DNA from: TMED14 sp002167805
GTDB taxonomy: Bacteria; Bacteroidota; Bacteroidia; Flavobacteriales; Schleiferiaceae
Direction of reading: 5' to 3'
Length of the DNA stretch: 64,000 nucleotides
Assembly: GCA_965655795.1 (NCBI GenBank)
Contig: CBFHHY010000002.1
Span: forward strand, 62,001-126,000
In this document: positions 8,502 through 16,451 of the stretch, in pieces
Position numbering within the stretch: the stretch's first letter is position 1
Layout: every line of letters starts with the position of its first letter
Notes under the pieces: model-generated
What the model saw: the letters and a program-made list of their open reading frames with translations, nothing else
Database searches by the model: none
Told to the model about the DNA's origin: nothing
Translations under genes and position numbers: made by a program

Positions 8502-8862
8502 AACGGTCTGAGGAATTTACTTTTTTTTCGTCCCTTTGAATCGCCCGGTTAGCTAAAGAACAAAATATTACAGAAACCAATGGAGATACAAGTGTATAAT
8601 TTAACTGACTTGATGATACATATTCAGATGTCGTTAATAAAGGGTAAATAATAATCGCTTCTAATACAAAGGCAACAATAATTGCAATTCTATTTACAAC
8701 AAACTGTCTCTTTCTAAACTTAAAATAAGTGATATTGGCTAACAATAGAGCAACACCGAGACCTGCAATAAGGGCCTGTTTGTTATCGGGATGATACATT
8801 CCTGTAGAAATAAACGAAAGAGCTCCCACAGCCATGTATAAAGTTTGAATTCTTTGCCACAT
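8494..8862 (-). CDS. DUF4293 membrane protein
   Basis: About 122 residues from the ATG at 8862 (MWQRIQTLYM), which matches the usual family N-terminus better than the ATG 12 bp upstream. Four hydrophobic helices fill most of the chain, as in the Bacteroidota DUF4293 family of small inner-membrane proteins. The function is unknown. In many Bacteroidota this gene lies head to head with rho, as here: rho begins at 8985 on the other strand. Its tail overlaps the phosphoesterase gene by 8 bp. Confidence 0.8.
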   Translation of the reverse strand: MWQRIQTLYMAVGALSFISTGMYHPDNKQALIAGLGVALLLANITYFKFRKRQFVVNRIAIIVAFVLEAIIIYPLLTTSEYVSSSQLNYTLVSPLVSVIFCSLANRAIQRDEKKVNSSDRFR

Positions 8863-8984
8863 AATAGAGTGCAATTTCGGATTTTTTTGTACTATTGCAA
8901 TACTCTTTGTGCAAATATTTAATGCGCATTACCAAATTTTATTAGGATCACAAATATTCCTGTTTTCAGTACTCAATAATTTTT

Positions 8985-10520
8985 ATGGCAACAAATCCAG
9001 ACTTAGATAAGCTTAAGCTTCCTGAACTTAAACAAATGGCAGAGGTTTTGGGAATAGAAAAAGTAAGTAGCATGAGAAAACCCGATTTAATAGGTGCAAT
9101 TAAATCTCTTGCATCTGAAGAAAATCCCACTAGCACCAGAAGTAAAAATGAATCGACATCCATTAGTGATTCGTCAACAAAGAATACAGATTCTGACTTA
9201 AAAGAAAGCAGGTTCAAAAAATCAAAAAATGATCCTTCTGAAACCTTAACAGATCAACAAGAAAGAAATGAAAAAACAGATAGGTTTCAAAAAAACAACT
9301 CAAACAGGAGGCAATCAAATAATCAACGCTCTGATCGCACAGAAAGAAATCCAAAGTCAGATAGAAACCAACGTCACGAGAGACCAGAAAGAAAAGAGTA
9401 TGAGTTCGAAGGAATAATCCCAACTGAGGGAGTTGTTGAAATGATGCCAGATAATTTTGCGTTTCTCAGATCGTCTGATTATAACTATTTGAATTCACCT
9501 GATGACGTCTATATATCTGTTCAACAAGTAAAGCAATATGCTTTAAAAACAGGCGATACAGTAAAAGGTGAAGTCCGTCCACCAAGGGAAGGTGAGAAAT
9601 TTTTTCCCTTAACTAAGGTGATTTCAATTAATGGACGAGAACCTGATTTCATCAGAGATAGAGTAGCGTTCGAGCATCTCACACCTCTTTTCCCAGATGA
9701 AAAATTTAATATTACCGGACGTAAGAGCACATTATCGACGAGAGTGATTGATTTATTTTCACCAATTGGCAAGGGCCAAAGAGGCCTCATTGTTGCACAA
9801 CCCAAAACTGGAAAAACTGTGCTATTAAAAGAAGTAGCGAATGCAATTGCAGCCAATCACCCTGAGGCATACATGATAATATTACTAATTGATGAACGTC
9901 CAGAAGAAGTAACGGATATGGCCCGAAATGTCAATGCTGAAGTTGTTGCTTCTACCTTTGATGAGCCTGCTGAAAGACATGTAAGAGTTGCTAATCTTGT
10001 TCTGGAAAAATCCAAAAGATTGGTTGAGTGTGGTCATGATGTAATTATACTATTAGATTCTATTACCAGACTGGCACGAGCCTATAATACAGTGAGTCCA
10101 GCCTCTGGTAAAGTTCTCTCAGGTGGTGTTGATGCCAATGCTCTCCATCGTCCTAAAAGATTTTTTGGAGCAGCACGAAACATAGAAGGTGGTGGATCCC
10201 TAACTATTTTAGCTACTGCTCTCATAGAAACTGGTTCAAAAATGGATGAGGTAATTTTTGAGGAATTTAAAGGGACTGGTAACATGGAAATGCAACTAGA
10301 TCGAAAGATTTCAAATCGAAGAATTTATCCAGCAATCGACTTAATCGCCTCTGGGACTAGGAAAGAAGATTTGTTACTCTCAAGTGAGGTTCTTTCACGG
10401 ATGTATATTCTAAGAAGACACTTAGCAGATATGACTCCAGTTGAAGCTATGCAGTTCCTTCAGGACAGAATGAACTCTACCATGAATAATGAAGAGTTTC
10501 TAATTTCCATGAATTCCTGA
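8985..10520 (+). CDS. rho: transcription termination factor Rho
   Basis: 511 residues, about 90 more than the E. coli protein. In order: Rho_N helix-extension-helix domain (residues 6-43), a Ser/Asn/Arg/Lys-rich low-complexity linker (about 45-138), the RNA-binding cold-shock-like domain (about 139-215) with the NFAFLRSSDYNYL segment, and the hexameric ATPase. Walker A is AQPKTGKT (271-278) and Walker B is VIILLDSITRLARAY. It is a ring helicase that ends transcription on unstructured RNA. The linker is typical of Bacteroidota Rho; in Bacteroides thetaiotaomicron a similar disordered insert drives condensate formation. The gene precedes pyrR by 62 bp. Confidence 0.97.
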   Translation: MATNPDLDKLKLPELKQMAEVLGIEKVSSMRKPDLIGAIKSLASEENPTSTRSKNESTSISDSSTKNTDSDLKESRFKKSKNDPSETLTDQQERNEKTDRFQKNNSNRRQSNNQRSDRTERNPKSDRNQRHERPERKEYEFEGIIPTEGVVEMMPDNFAFLRSSDYNYLNSPDDVYISVQQVKQYALKTGDTVKGEVRPPREGEKFFPLTKVISINGREPDFIRDRVAFEHLTPLFPDEKFNITGRKSTLSTRVIDLFSPIGKGQRGLIVAQPKTGKTVLLKEVANAIAANHPEAYMIILLIDERPEEVTDMARNVNAEVVASTFDEPAERHVRVANLVLEKSKRLVECGHDVIILLDSITRLARAYNTVSPASGKVLSGGVDANALHRPKRFFGAARNIEGGGSLTILATALIETGSKMDEVIFEEFKGTGNMEMQLDRKISNRRIYPAIDLIASGTRKEDLLLSSEVLSRMYILRRHLADMTPVEAMQFLQDRMNSTMNNEEFLISMNS

Positions 10521-10568
10521 TTCTTCACGAGACAAGGAATTCATAGCAGACTTTAAGTTCAAAATTTT

Positions 10569-10576
10569 TACCTTTG
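10569..10576 (+). promoter_or_regulatory. -7 box for pyrR-pyrB
   Basis: TACCTTTG lies six bases before the pyrR ATG at 10583. With this box the transcript would start at or next to the start codon, leaving no leader. No -33 TTG is seen at the usual distance. Confidence 0.5.
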
Positions 10577-10582
10577 CTTGAG

Positions 10583-11128
10583 ATGACTAAAAAAGTTTTC
10601 TTGACACCTCGGGAAAGTGATCTTACTCTAAGTAGAATATGTTATCAATTAAATGAGAACCACTTTCCTTGGAATAATAGTGTTATAATCGGTCTCCAGC
10701 CGCGTGGGAATCAGTTAGCAAAAGTGATAACTGAAAGAATTCAGAAAAATTTTAAAGTAGATGAAATAAAGAATGGTGCTCTTGATAGTACGTTTCATAG
10801 AGATGATTTTAGAAGACGAGAATCACCAATAAACGCCAGCCCGAATGACATGTCAATTTTAATTGAAGGAAAAAAAGTAATTTTAATTGATGACGTCTTG
10901 TATACAGGCAGATCGGTCCGAGCTGCACTAGATGCACTTGGTGATTATGGTCGTCCTGCAAAAATTGAGTTATGTGTTCTTGTCGATCGCAGGTTTTCAA
11001 GAGAATTGCCAATACAACCCGATTATTCAGGACATCGAGTGGATGCAATATCTAACGAAAAAGTTAAATTAGATTGGTCCAAGGAAAATTCTTTATCCGT
11101 ATTAATTGAAAATACACCTCATGCTTAA
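10583..11128 (+). CDS. pyrR: PyrR: pyrimidine operon regulator / uracil phosphoribosyltransferase
   Basis: 181 residues from the ATG at 10583; a TTG three codons upstream is inside the -7 box and is rejected. Type I phosphoribosyltransferase: the PRPP-binding loop is VILIDDVLYTGRSVRAA near residue 98, and the GLQPRGNQLA segment near residue 38 is the family's flexible-loop neighbour. The family has a uracil phosphoribosyltransferase activity and, in Bacillus, binds mRNA leaders to control pyr genes. Here the promoter appears to leave no leader, so classical attenuation is unlikely for this operon. It overlaps pyrB by 8 bp. Confidence 0.92.
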   Translation: MTKKVFLTPRESDLTLSRICYQLNENHFPWNNSVIIGLQPRGNQLAKVITERIQKNFKVDEIKNGALDSTFHRDDFRRRESPINASPNDMSILIEGKKVILIDDVLYTGRSVRAALDALGDYGRPAKIELCVLVDRRFSRELPIQPDYSGHRVDAISNEKVKLDWSKENSLSVLIENTPHA

Positions 11129-12062
11129 AACGAGATTAAGCAAAAACCACCTCCTTGGCATAAAGGACTTAACTAAGGACGATATTCGATTAATTTTTCA
11201 TTGGACAAAACAATTTAAAGAAGTCATTAGTCGGCCAATTAAAAAAGTTCCCTCGCTGAGAGACATAACGGTTGCGAACCTATTTTTTGAGAATTCAACT
11301 AGAACAAGGTTGAGTTTCGAATTAGCAGAGAAAAGGCTATCCGCGGACGTAATCAATTTTTCAGCCTCAAACTCATCTCTAAAAAAAGGCGAATCCCTTG
11401 TGGATACGATAAATAATATACTTGCCATGAAGGTTGATGTAATTGTCCTTCGCCATCCGGAGCCTGGTTCTGCTAAATTTCTTAGCCAGGAGATAAATTC
11501 TCAAATTATTAATGCAGGTGACGGAACCCATGAACATCCAACTCAGGCACTCCTAGATTCATTTAGCATAGAAGAGAGATTGGGAGATTTAAAAAACAAG
11601 AAAGTCGTGATAATTGGGGATATTATGCATTCTAGAGTTGCGATTAGTAATATACTTTGTATCCAAAAACTTGGAGGGCATGTTGCTGTTTGTGGACCTA
11701 ACACATTGATTCCTAGAAAAATTGAGTCATTAGGAGTTACTATTATAAATGATGTTGCAGAAGCCCTAGAGTGGGCTGACGCAGCCAATATTCTAAGGGT
11801 TCAACATGAAAGAATGGAAAGTTCATATTTTCCATCAATTAGAGAATATCAAATGCAATTTGGGATAACAATGAAAAGGCTAAATAAAGTCAAGAATATT
11901 CCGGTAATTATGCACCCAGGGCCGATCAATAGAGGAGTTGAAATATCGTCAGAAGTTGCGGATTCAGAGCATTCTATAATTCTTGATCAAGTTGAAAATG
12001 GAGTTGCTCTAAGAATGTCTGTTTTATACCTATTAGCCTCTCAAGCAGAAAACATTGATTAA
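11121..12062 (+). CDS. pyrB: aspartate carbamoyltransferase catalytic subunit
   Basis: 313 residues from the ATG at 11121, which overlaps the pyrR stop by 8 bp; an ATG 15 bp earlier is possible but less likely. Carbamoyl-phosphate binding motif FFENSTRTRLSFE near residue 55 (STRTR loop), the family loop Lys in SSLKKGESL, HPTQALLDS near residue 134 and the HPGPINRG segment near residue 265 are all present. It joins carbamoyl phosphate and aspartate, the first committed step of pyrimidine synthesis, as a cytoplasmic trimer. No pyrI is present here; the pyrR-pyrB pair with no regulatory subunit is the Bacteroidota and Gram-positive arrangement. Confidence 0.96.
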   Translation: MLKTRLSKNHLLGIKDLTKDDIRLIFHWTKQFKEVISRPIKKVPSLRDITVANLFFENSTRTRLSFELAEKRLSADVINFSASNSSLKKGESLVDTINNILAMKVDVIVLRHPEPGSAKFLSQEINSQIINAGDGTHEHPTQALLDSFSIEERLGDLKNKKVVIIGDIMHSRVAISNILCIQKLGGHVAVCGPNTLIPRKIESLGVTIINDVAEALEWADAANILRVQHERMESSYFPSIREYQMQFGITMKRLNKVKNIPVIMHPGPINRGVEISSEVADSEHSIILDQVENGVALRMSVLYLLASQAENID

Positions 12063-12064
12063 TT

Positions 12065-12403
12065 ATGTCTTTTAAAGTAGAATTTAAATCAAACTACCTT
12101 AATGTAAAATATGGCGGTGAGTTGTTTCTAAATAATAATTTAGATGATCTTAAAAAACTGATAATAAATCATCCTAAAAAACATATTATTTTGGACTTAT
12201 TAAGCGTTGAAGAGTTCCAAGTAGTTGATTCGCTTGTATCATTTCAATCAGAGTTTTTAGATCAGAATTTAAGCTTCATTATTGTTATAAGAGAAGGGTT
12301 ATTAAATCTGTTTGATGAGGATCTACCCGTAGTACCCTCCAAACAGGAAGGTATTGATTTTTTCGAAATGGACCAGATTCAGAGAGAGCTTCAAGAAGAA
12401 TGA
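12065..12403 (+). CDS. STAS-like small protein
   Basis: 112 residues. The pattern of beta strands and helices, with a central KHIILDLLSVEEFQVVDSLVSF segment near residue 40, resembles an anti-sigma-factor-antagonist (STAS) fold, but the phosphorylatable Ser is not obvious. In many Bacteroidota a protein of this type follows pyrB and precedes ribonuclease Z. Here it starts 2 bp after pyrB and overlaps the next gene by ATGA, so all four genes from pyrR appear to be one operon. Its own role is unknown. Confidence 0.65.
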   Translation: MSFKVEFKSNYLNVKYGGELFLNNNLDDLKKLIINHPKKHIILDLLSVEEFQVVDSLVSFQSEFLDQNLSFIIVIREGLLNLFDEDLPVVPSKQEGIDFFEMDQIQRELQEE

Positions 12404-13035
12404 GATTTTTTTTCTTTATTCTGATCGCACCTAATATTATTCTAGCTCAAGGAATATCCGAGTATCAAAAAAACTCAATAGAGGTGGAATATTCAGAAGT
12501 CATTAATGATAGGTCCTCCATAAAAGAAGAAAAAAATAAATGGCAAATTTCTTTAGGTACGGGAAAATACTTGCAAAAAAAGTATTCATCTCTTCAAGTC
12601 AATAAAAAACTAGGGAACATAATTCATCTCGGTATAAAAAAACCCATATTCAAGAATTTTTATGCCAGCTATTCACTAATGAGATTAGCGACAGAATCAT
12701 TAAATGGGATTGGTGAAAATTATTATGAGGATCTAATGAGCTTTAACTCATTGTCCCTGGAATGCAATTTATTTGGCCCAGGCCATCTTTTTGATATCGG
12801 GGCAATGGGATCTTTAGGTCTATCAATGGGAAAATATTATAATATCGATCAAATGATTGATTTTATTCAAATTCAATCCTCTTTTAGGGTATTTGGAATT
12901 CTAAGAGTTCATTTATTAAATAGCTCATTCAAAGCGTTAGATATTTGTATTGGTCCTCAAGTAATTTTAGATCAAACAAATCAGATATCCAGAAACATAA
13001 TAATTGTTGGACTGAATAGTTCAATAAATATTTAG
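12400..13035 (+). CDS. secreted or outer-membrane protein, unknown
   Basis: 211 residues. The N-terminus (MRFFFFILIAPNIILAQ) is a Sec signal peptide with a likely cleavage after the Ala-Gln. The remainder alternates hydrophobic and polar residues as in an outer-membrane beta-barrel or porin-like protein, but it matches no family I recognise. Start overlaps the STAS-like gene by ATGA, placing it last in the pyrR operon. It ends 10 bp from the converging mpl. I cannot tell why an envelope protein would be tied to pyrimidine genes. Confidence 0.55.
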   Translation: MRFFFFILIAPNIILAQGISEYQKNSIEVEYSEVINDRSSIKEEKNKWQISLGTGKYLQKKYSSLQVNKKLGNIIHLGIKKPIFKNFYASYSLMRLATESLNGIGENYYEDLMSFNSLSLECNLFGPGHLFDIGAMGSLGLSMGKYYNIDQMIDFIQIQSSFRVFGILRVHLLNSSFKALDICIGPQVILDQTNQISRNIIIVGLNSSINI

Positions 13036-13045
13036 GTTTTTTAGT

Positions 13046-14401
13046 TTATGAAACCCATTTTTTAGAAAAATTTATAATATCAAAACCGCCTAAATTTCCT
13101 GACGACATGATTAATAAATTGCATGATATTGGAAGAACCTCGAGATTATCTCTTAGGTCTTCAATATCTGTAATAACGACTATTTTTTGACCAAAGGCCT
13201 CTTCTACAACCTTCCTTCTTAACTCCGGAAGGTTTTTCATGACAACAGCACGGGGGTCAAAAAAAACAAATGCTTTATCCAATTTATCGAGAATACCTTG
13301 ATAAGATGAAATGTAATCTGAATTCAAACTACTAAAAGTATGAAGTTCAAGTACTCCAACTTTAATTTTATCTGAATATGTTTCTATGTAGGCCTGAACT
13401 GTAGCCTTTACTTTACTGGGAGCATGGGCAAAGTCAAGATGAACCAAACGCTTATCACCTTTGTTGAGAAGCTGCATCCTTCGATCTGCTCCCTTAAAAC
13501 TCGATATAGCATCATAAAAATCATCCGCCTGAACCCCCATTTCTTGGGCCAGCCATCTTGCTCCTTCCGCATTACTCAAATTATGCTTTCCGATAAAATT
13601 TAGATCCAGATCGCCAAAAGGTGTACACCATATCCACTTGCTATTTTCAATACGATAATCGGGTGTTTGATAAGGTATTTTTCGAATCGGACTATTATCT
13701 TCAAGAACCAATTCTTTTAATTCAATATCCTCAGAGTTATATATCAGAGTTCCTCCGGGCTCCATACTTTTAATAAAACCTTTAAAAGCATTATTGTAGC
13801 TTTCTTTTGTCGGAAAAACATTAATATGATCCCACGCCATCCCTGTAAGAATTGCAACATTCGCTCGATAAAGATGAAATTTAGGACGTAAATCTATTGG
13901 GGAAGATAGATATTCATCCCCTTCGAAAACTGCCCACTCTGAATCCTCCGATAATTTAACCGTATTTCCATAACCTTCAAGCTGAGCCCCTACCATAAAG
14001 TCAAAATTAATTTCTGAAAAAGCTAGACTGTGCAGCAACATGGAAGTGGTGGATGTTTTCCCATGGCTTCCACCAATAACAACTCGAGTTTTATTTTTAG
14101 AATACTCAAATAAAAACTCTGGATACGAGTATATCTTGATCCCAAGCGCTTTTGATTTAATCAATTCAGGATTATCTTTTTTTGCATGCATTCCCAGTAT
14201 GACTGCATCTAGATCAGAGTTTATTTTTTCTTCAAACCAGCCCTCTTTTTCAGGAAGAAGACCAGCTTCTGAAAGTCGAGTCTTTGACGGTTCAAAAATG
14301 GCATCATCACTTCCTGATATTACTATATTTTTCTTTTGAGCTAATGACAAAGCAAGGTTATGCATTGCACTACCTCCGATAGCTATAAAGTGAATATTCA
14401 T
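13046..14401 (-). CDS. mpl: UDP-MurNAc:L-Ala-gamma-D-Glu-meso-DAP ligase
   Basis: 451 residues, the usual length of Mpl. A Mur-ligase Rossmann motif (FIAIGGSAMHNLAL) opens the protein; the ATP site is GGSHGKTSTTSML near residue 109, followed by EGDEYLSSPIDLRPKF and GMAWDHINVFPT, then DFAHAPSKVKATV near residue 324. These distinguish Mpl from MurC. It re-attaches the recycled tripeptide to UDP-MurNAc in the cytoplasm, feeding peptidoglycan precursors. It follows the MbnP-like lipoprotein gene after 12 bp in an operon that starts with the acyltransferase. Confidence 0.94.
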   Translation of the reverse strand: MNIHFIAIGGSAMHNLALSLAQKKNIVISGSDDAIFEPSKTRLSEAGLLPEKEGWFEEKINSDLDAVILGMHAKKDNPELIKSKALGIKIYSYPEFLFEYSKNKTRVVIGGSHGKTSTTSMLLHSLAFSEINFDFMVGAQLEGYGNTVKLSEDSEWAVFEGDEYLSSPIDLRPKFHLYRANVAILTGMAWDHINVFPTKESYNNAFKGFIKSMEPGGTLIYNSEDIELKELVLEDNSPIRKIPYQTPDYRIENSKWIWCTPFGDLDLNFIGKHNLSNAEGARWLAQEMGVQADDFYDAISSFKGADRRMQLLNKGDKRLVHLDFAHAPSKVKATVQAYIETYSDKIKVGVLELHTFSSLNSDYISSYQGILDKLDKAFVFFDPRAVVMKNLPELRRKVVEEAFGQKIVVITDIEDLRDNLEVLPISCNLLIMSSGNLGGFDIINFSKKWVS

Positions 14402-14413
14402 GAAATAATACTC

Positions 14414-15196
14414 TTACAGTTGTATCTGGTAAGAGGCTAGGATATTATTAACTATTGACTCAGCTAGGAGAATATCAACGGCATCTGAAGGGTCACTTTC
14501 AATATTATCAATGATTGTAGGGTCTAAACCACTTAAAAGCTCGTCAATATTCCAAACTATATTCATATTAACATCCATATTTGAAACTACATTAAAAGAA
14601 GTCGGTTTAGTCCACCATAAATCCAATATTTCGTCAGAAACTCGGTAGGTAAATATTTTATCTGGTTCAGAGCTAGCAGTATCTCCAATTTCTTTATATA
14701 AACCAGTTATGAATAAAGAGTTATAACCCTGATTTTCACCTCGGTATAGACCGTCTCTGGTCATGGGGTGGTTCTGGTCAAATTCACTATACTTTGGAGT
14801 GATCGATGAATCTAATCCCATTTTAAAATGATGTACTCCTTGGTATAAATCATTATTTAACTTGAAAACTCTGGCGGCCGAACCGTACTTTAAGGATGCA
14901 ATATTTGGGTCAAAAATATATGGGTTTATGGTATCCTTAAAGTTGGGAACTAATGTATCTGTAAGATGGTCCGTAAAATAATACCCTCCGAAAGCCACCG
15001 AGACATCTTTAAAGATAACACGCGCATTACCCAAGGTGAAAATTTTTGTCGTGTCCAAAACCTGATCATTGTAGTAAAAAAAATGATTTAAAACTACATT
15101 ACGCTCATCAAAAACTTTATCTTCCTCTAAGATATTCGTAGTACATGCGATCGAGGAAATAAAGATTAAAAAAAAGCAAACGGTCTTTTTCATCAT
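14414..15196 (-). CDS. lipoprotein with MbnP-like domain
   Basis: 260 residues. The N-terminus has a lipobox (SSIAC) after a short hydrophobic stretch. The mature protein shows the layout of MbnP-type proteins of Bacteroidota: a strand segment near residue 60 (ARVIFKDVSV), a central HHFKMGLDSSI, and then NHPMTRDGLYRGENQGYNSL near residue 145. MbnP domains are known beside di-haem partners in copper-related loci, but no MbnH-type gene is seen here, so a metal role is inference. It sits between plsC and mpl with gaps of 11 and 12 bp. Confidence 0.6.
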   Translation of the reverse strand: MMKKTVCFFLIFISSIACTTNILEEDKVFDERNVVLNHFFYYNDQVLDTTKIFTLGNARVIFKDVSVAFGGYYFTDHLTDTLVPNFKDTINPYIFDPNIASLKYGSAARVFKLNNDLYQGVHHFKMGLDSSITPKYSEFDQNHPMTRDGLYRGENQGYNSLFITGLYKEIGDTASSEPDKIFTYRVSDEILDLWWTKPTSFNVVSNMDVNMNIVWNIDELLSGLDPTIIDNIESDPSDAVDILLAESIVNNILASYQIQL

Positions 15197-15207
15197 AAGA
15201 AGATTTT

Positions 15208-15972
15208 TTAAGTTGTAAACTTACGAAAAGCTTTATGTTTTGGGGACTGTTCAATTTCATCCATAATTCTATCTAAAATATCATCTAAATCATCTTTTGA
15301 ATTAAACTCCAAAGGCTGTTTGAAACGAATACTTAATTCTGTACCAAGTTTCTTAGTTCGAATTCCTTTTTTATCAAATGCTCTCCTGAATCCATTTATG
15401 ACTATTGGGACAACAATAGGATTCAAATCTTTGATAATATGAGCTGTGCCTCGCCTACCTGGGATAAATGGTTTTGTTGACCCTTGCGGAAAAGTTATTA
15501 CCCAACCCGAGTTAATTGCTAGCTTGATTTTGTCTAAATCCTTTAGGTCTGCATTACGTTTGATCTCTTTATGACCTTCACGCCAAGTTCGCTTTATTGA
15601 TACCGAACCTGCATATGCTAGAAGTCGAGGTAAGATACCTGACTTCATTGTTTCCAATGCAGCAATAAAAAAAACATTCAGCTTAGGATTTACTAACGTC
15701 CAAAATGAACTCGAAATTTTTTTAACCCTGTTATTAACTTGTCCAAAAATAAAAATAAAGGAAGCAACATCCATAAAATACGTTTGATGATTACTAACAA
15801 ATAGAACATTCTTTACCGGCAAATCTCGTAAATGTTCAACACCCTCAATTCTCAACTTATTTAAATGATTCAATCGATAATAAGTAATTAGACCAAATAT
15901 GAATATGACTATTCTTTTCATCGCGATTGAATGGCCAAAGGGGTCTTTAAAACGTATTTTCTTTATCTTCAC
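15208..15972 (-). CDS. 1-acylglycerol-3-phosphate acyltransferase-like
   Basis: I choose a GTG start at 15972 (VKIKKIRFKDPFGH), giving 254 residues; the frame stays open to 16029 but that would run through the -7 box and into the divergent gene. Family signature: NHQTYFMD (catalytic H-x4-D) near residue 61, then FPQGSTKP near residue 150, a variant of the usual FPEGTRS. The N-terminus has one hydrophobic anchor after DPFGHSIAMKR, as in the Bacteroidota subgroup that starts with DPFG. It acylates lysophosphatidate or a related lipid at the inner membrane. First gene of plsC-like, MbnP-like, mpl. Confidence 0.82.
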   Translation of the reverse strand: MKIKKIRFKDPFGHSIAMKRIVIFIFGLITYYRLNHLNKLRIEGVEHLRDLPVKNVLFVSNHQTYFMDVASFIFIFGQVNNRVKKISSSFWTLVNPKLNVFFIAALETMKSGILPRLLAYAGSVSIKRTWREGHKEIKRNADLKDLDKIKLAINSGWVITFPQGSTKPFIPGRRGTAHIIKDLNPIVVPIVINGFRRAFDKKGIRTKKLGTELSIRFKQPLEFNSKDDLDDILDRIMDEIEQSPKHKAFRKFTT

Positions 15973-15983
15973 GGTAGCAAAGA

Positions 15984-16012
15984 CAAAAGTACATAACCTG
16001 ACACCATGCAAA
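15984..16012 (-). promoter_or_regulatory. -33/-7 promoter of the acyltransferase operon
   Basis: On the minus strand a TTTG at 16012-16009 is followed after 17 bp by TACTTTTG at 15991-15984, a fit to TTTG-N17-TAnnTTTG. The GTG start lies 11 bp downstream. The -33 element overlaps the first codons of the divergent HsdR_N-like gene. Confidence 0.6.
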
Positions 16013-16443
16013 AACGTAAATGGCTTCATCCGACAATGTCAATGATGGACCCGCATTCCGAAGAACTTTGGGATGCTTTTCGAAAAAAAAATGTCAAAGC
16101 CACTCCTGAGGAATGGGTGCGCCAAGATGCCCTAAGACGTTTAATTATTGAAGCAGGATACCCTAAAGAGGCCATTTCCGTAGAAAAAGGCATCCTAGTT
16201 AATGGGATGATGAGAAGGTATGATATCGCGATTTATTCAGAAAGTGAGCTGTGGATGCTCATCGAATGCAAAGCGGACAGAATTCCCCTAGACGACAAAG
16301 TATGTGATCAATGGATGAGGTATAATACAGCTCTCAATGCACCATGGGGAGCTCTTACAAATGGCAAAGAATGGCGCGTTTTTCTGTCAGATGGTAAGGA
16401 AGTGGATGTTAAATTCCCAGCATTTGGTACATTTGCGCTTTAA
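16006..16443 (+). CDS. HsdR_N-type PD-(D/E)XK nuclease-like protein
   Basis: 145 residues matching only the N-terminal domain of type I restriction HsdR subunits (HSDR_N_2), with no helicase domain and no HsdM or HsdS nearby. Visible signatures: PEEWVRQDALRRLI near residue 38, ISVEKGI near residue 60, then RYDIAIY (Asp) and LWMLIECKAD (Glu-x-Lys), the core of a PD-(D/E)XK nuclease. In Bacteroidota such stand-alone proteins are common housekeeping-type genes, not part of a restriction system, and their role is not known. Starts at 16006; downstream ATGs at 16036 exist. purB follows after 8 bp. Confidence 0.8.
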   Translation: MQKRKWLHPTMSMMDPHSEELWDAFRKKNVKATPEEWVRQDALRRLIIEAGYPKEAISVEKGILVNGMMRRYDIAIYSESELWMLIECKADRIPLDDKVCDQWMRYNTALNAPWGALTNGKEWRVFLSDGKEVDVKFPAFGTFAL

Positions 16444-16451
16444 ATGCGGCA

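Noticed and set aside
13036..13075. Terminator between the secreted gene and mpl.
   Set aside because: GGTTT/AAACC gives only five pairs, with a long loop.
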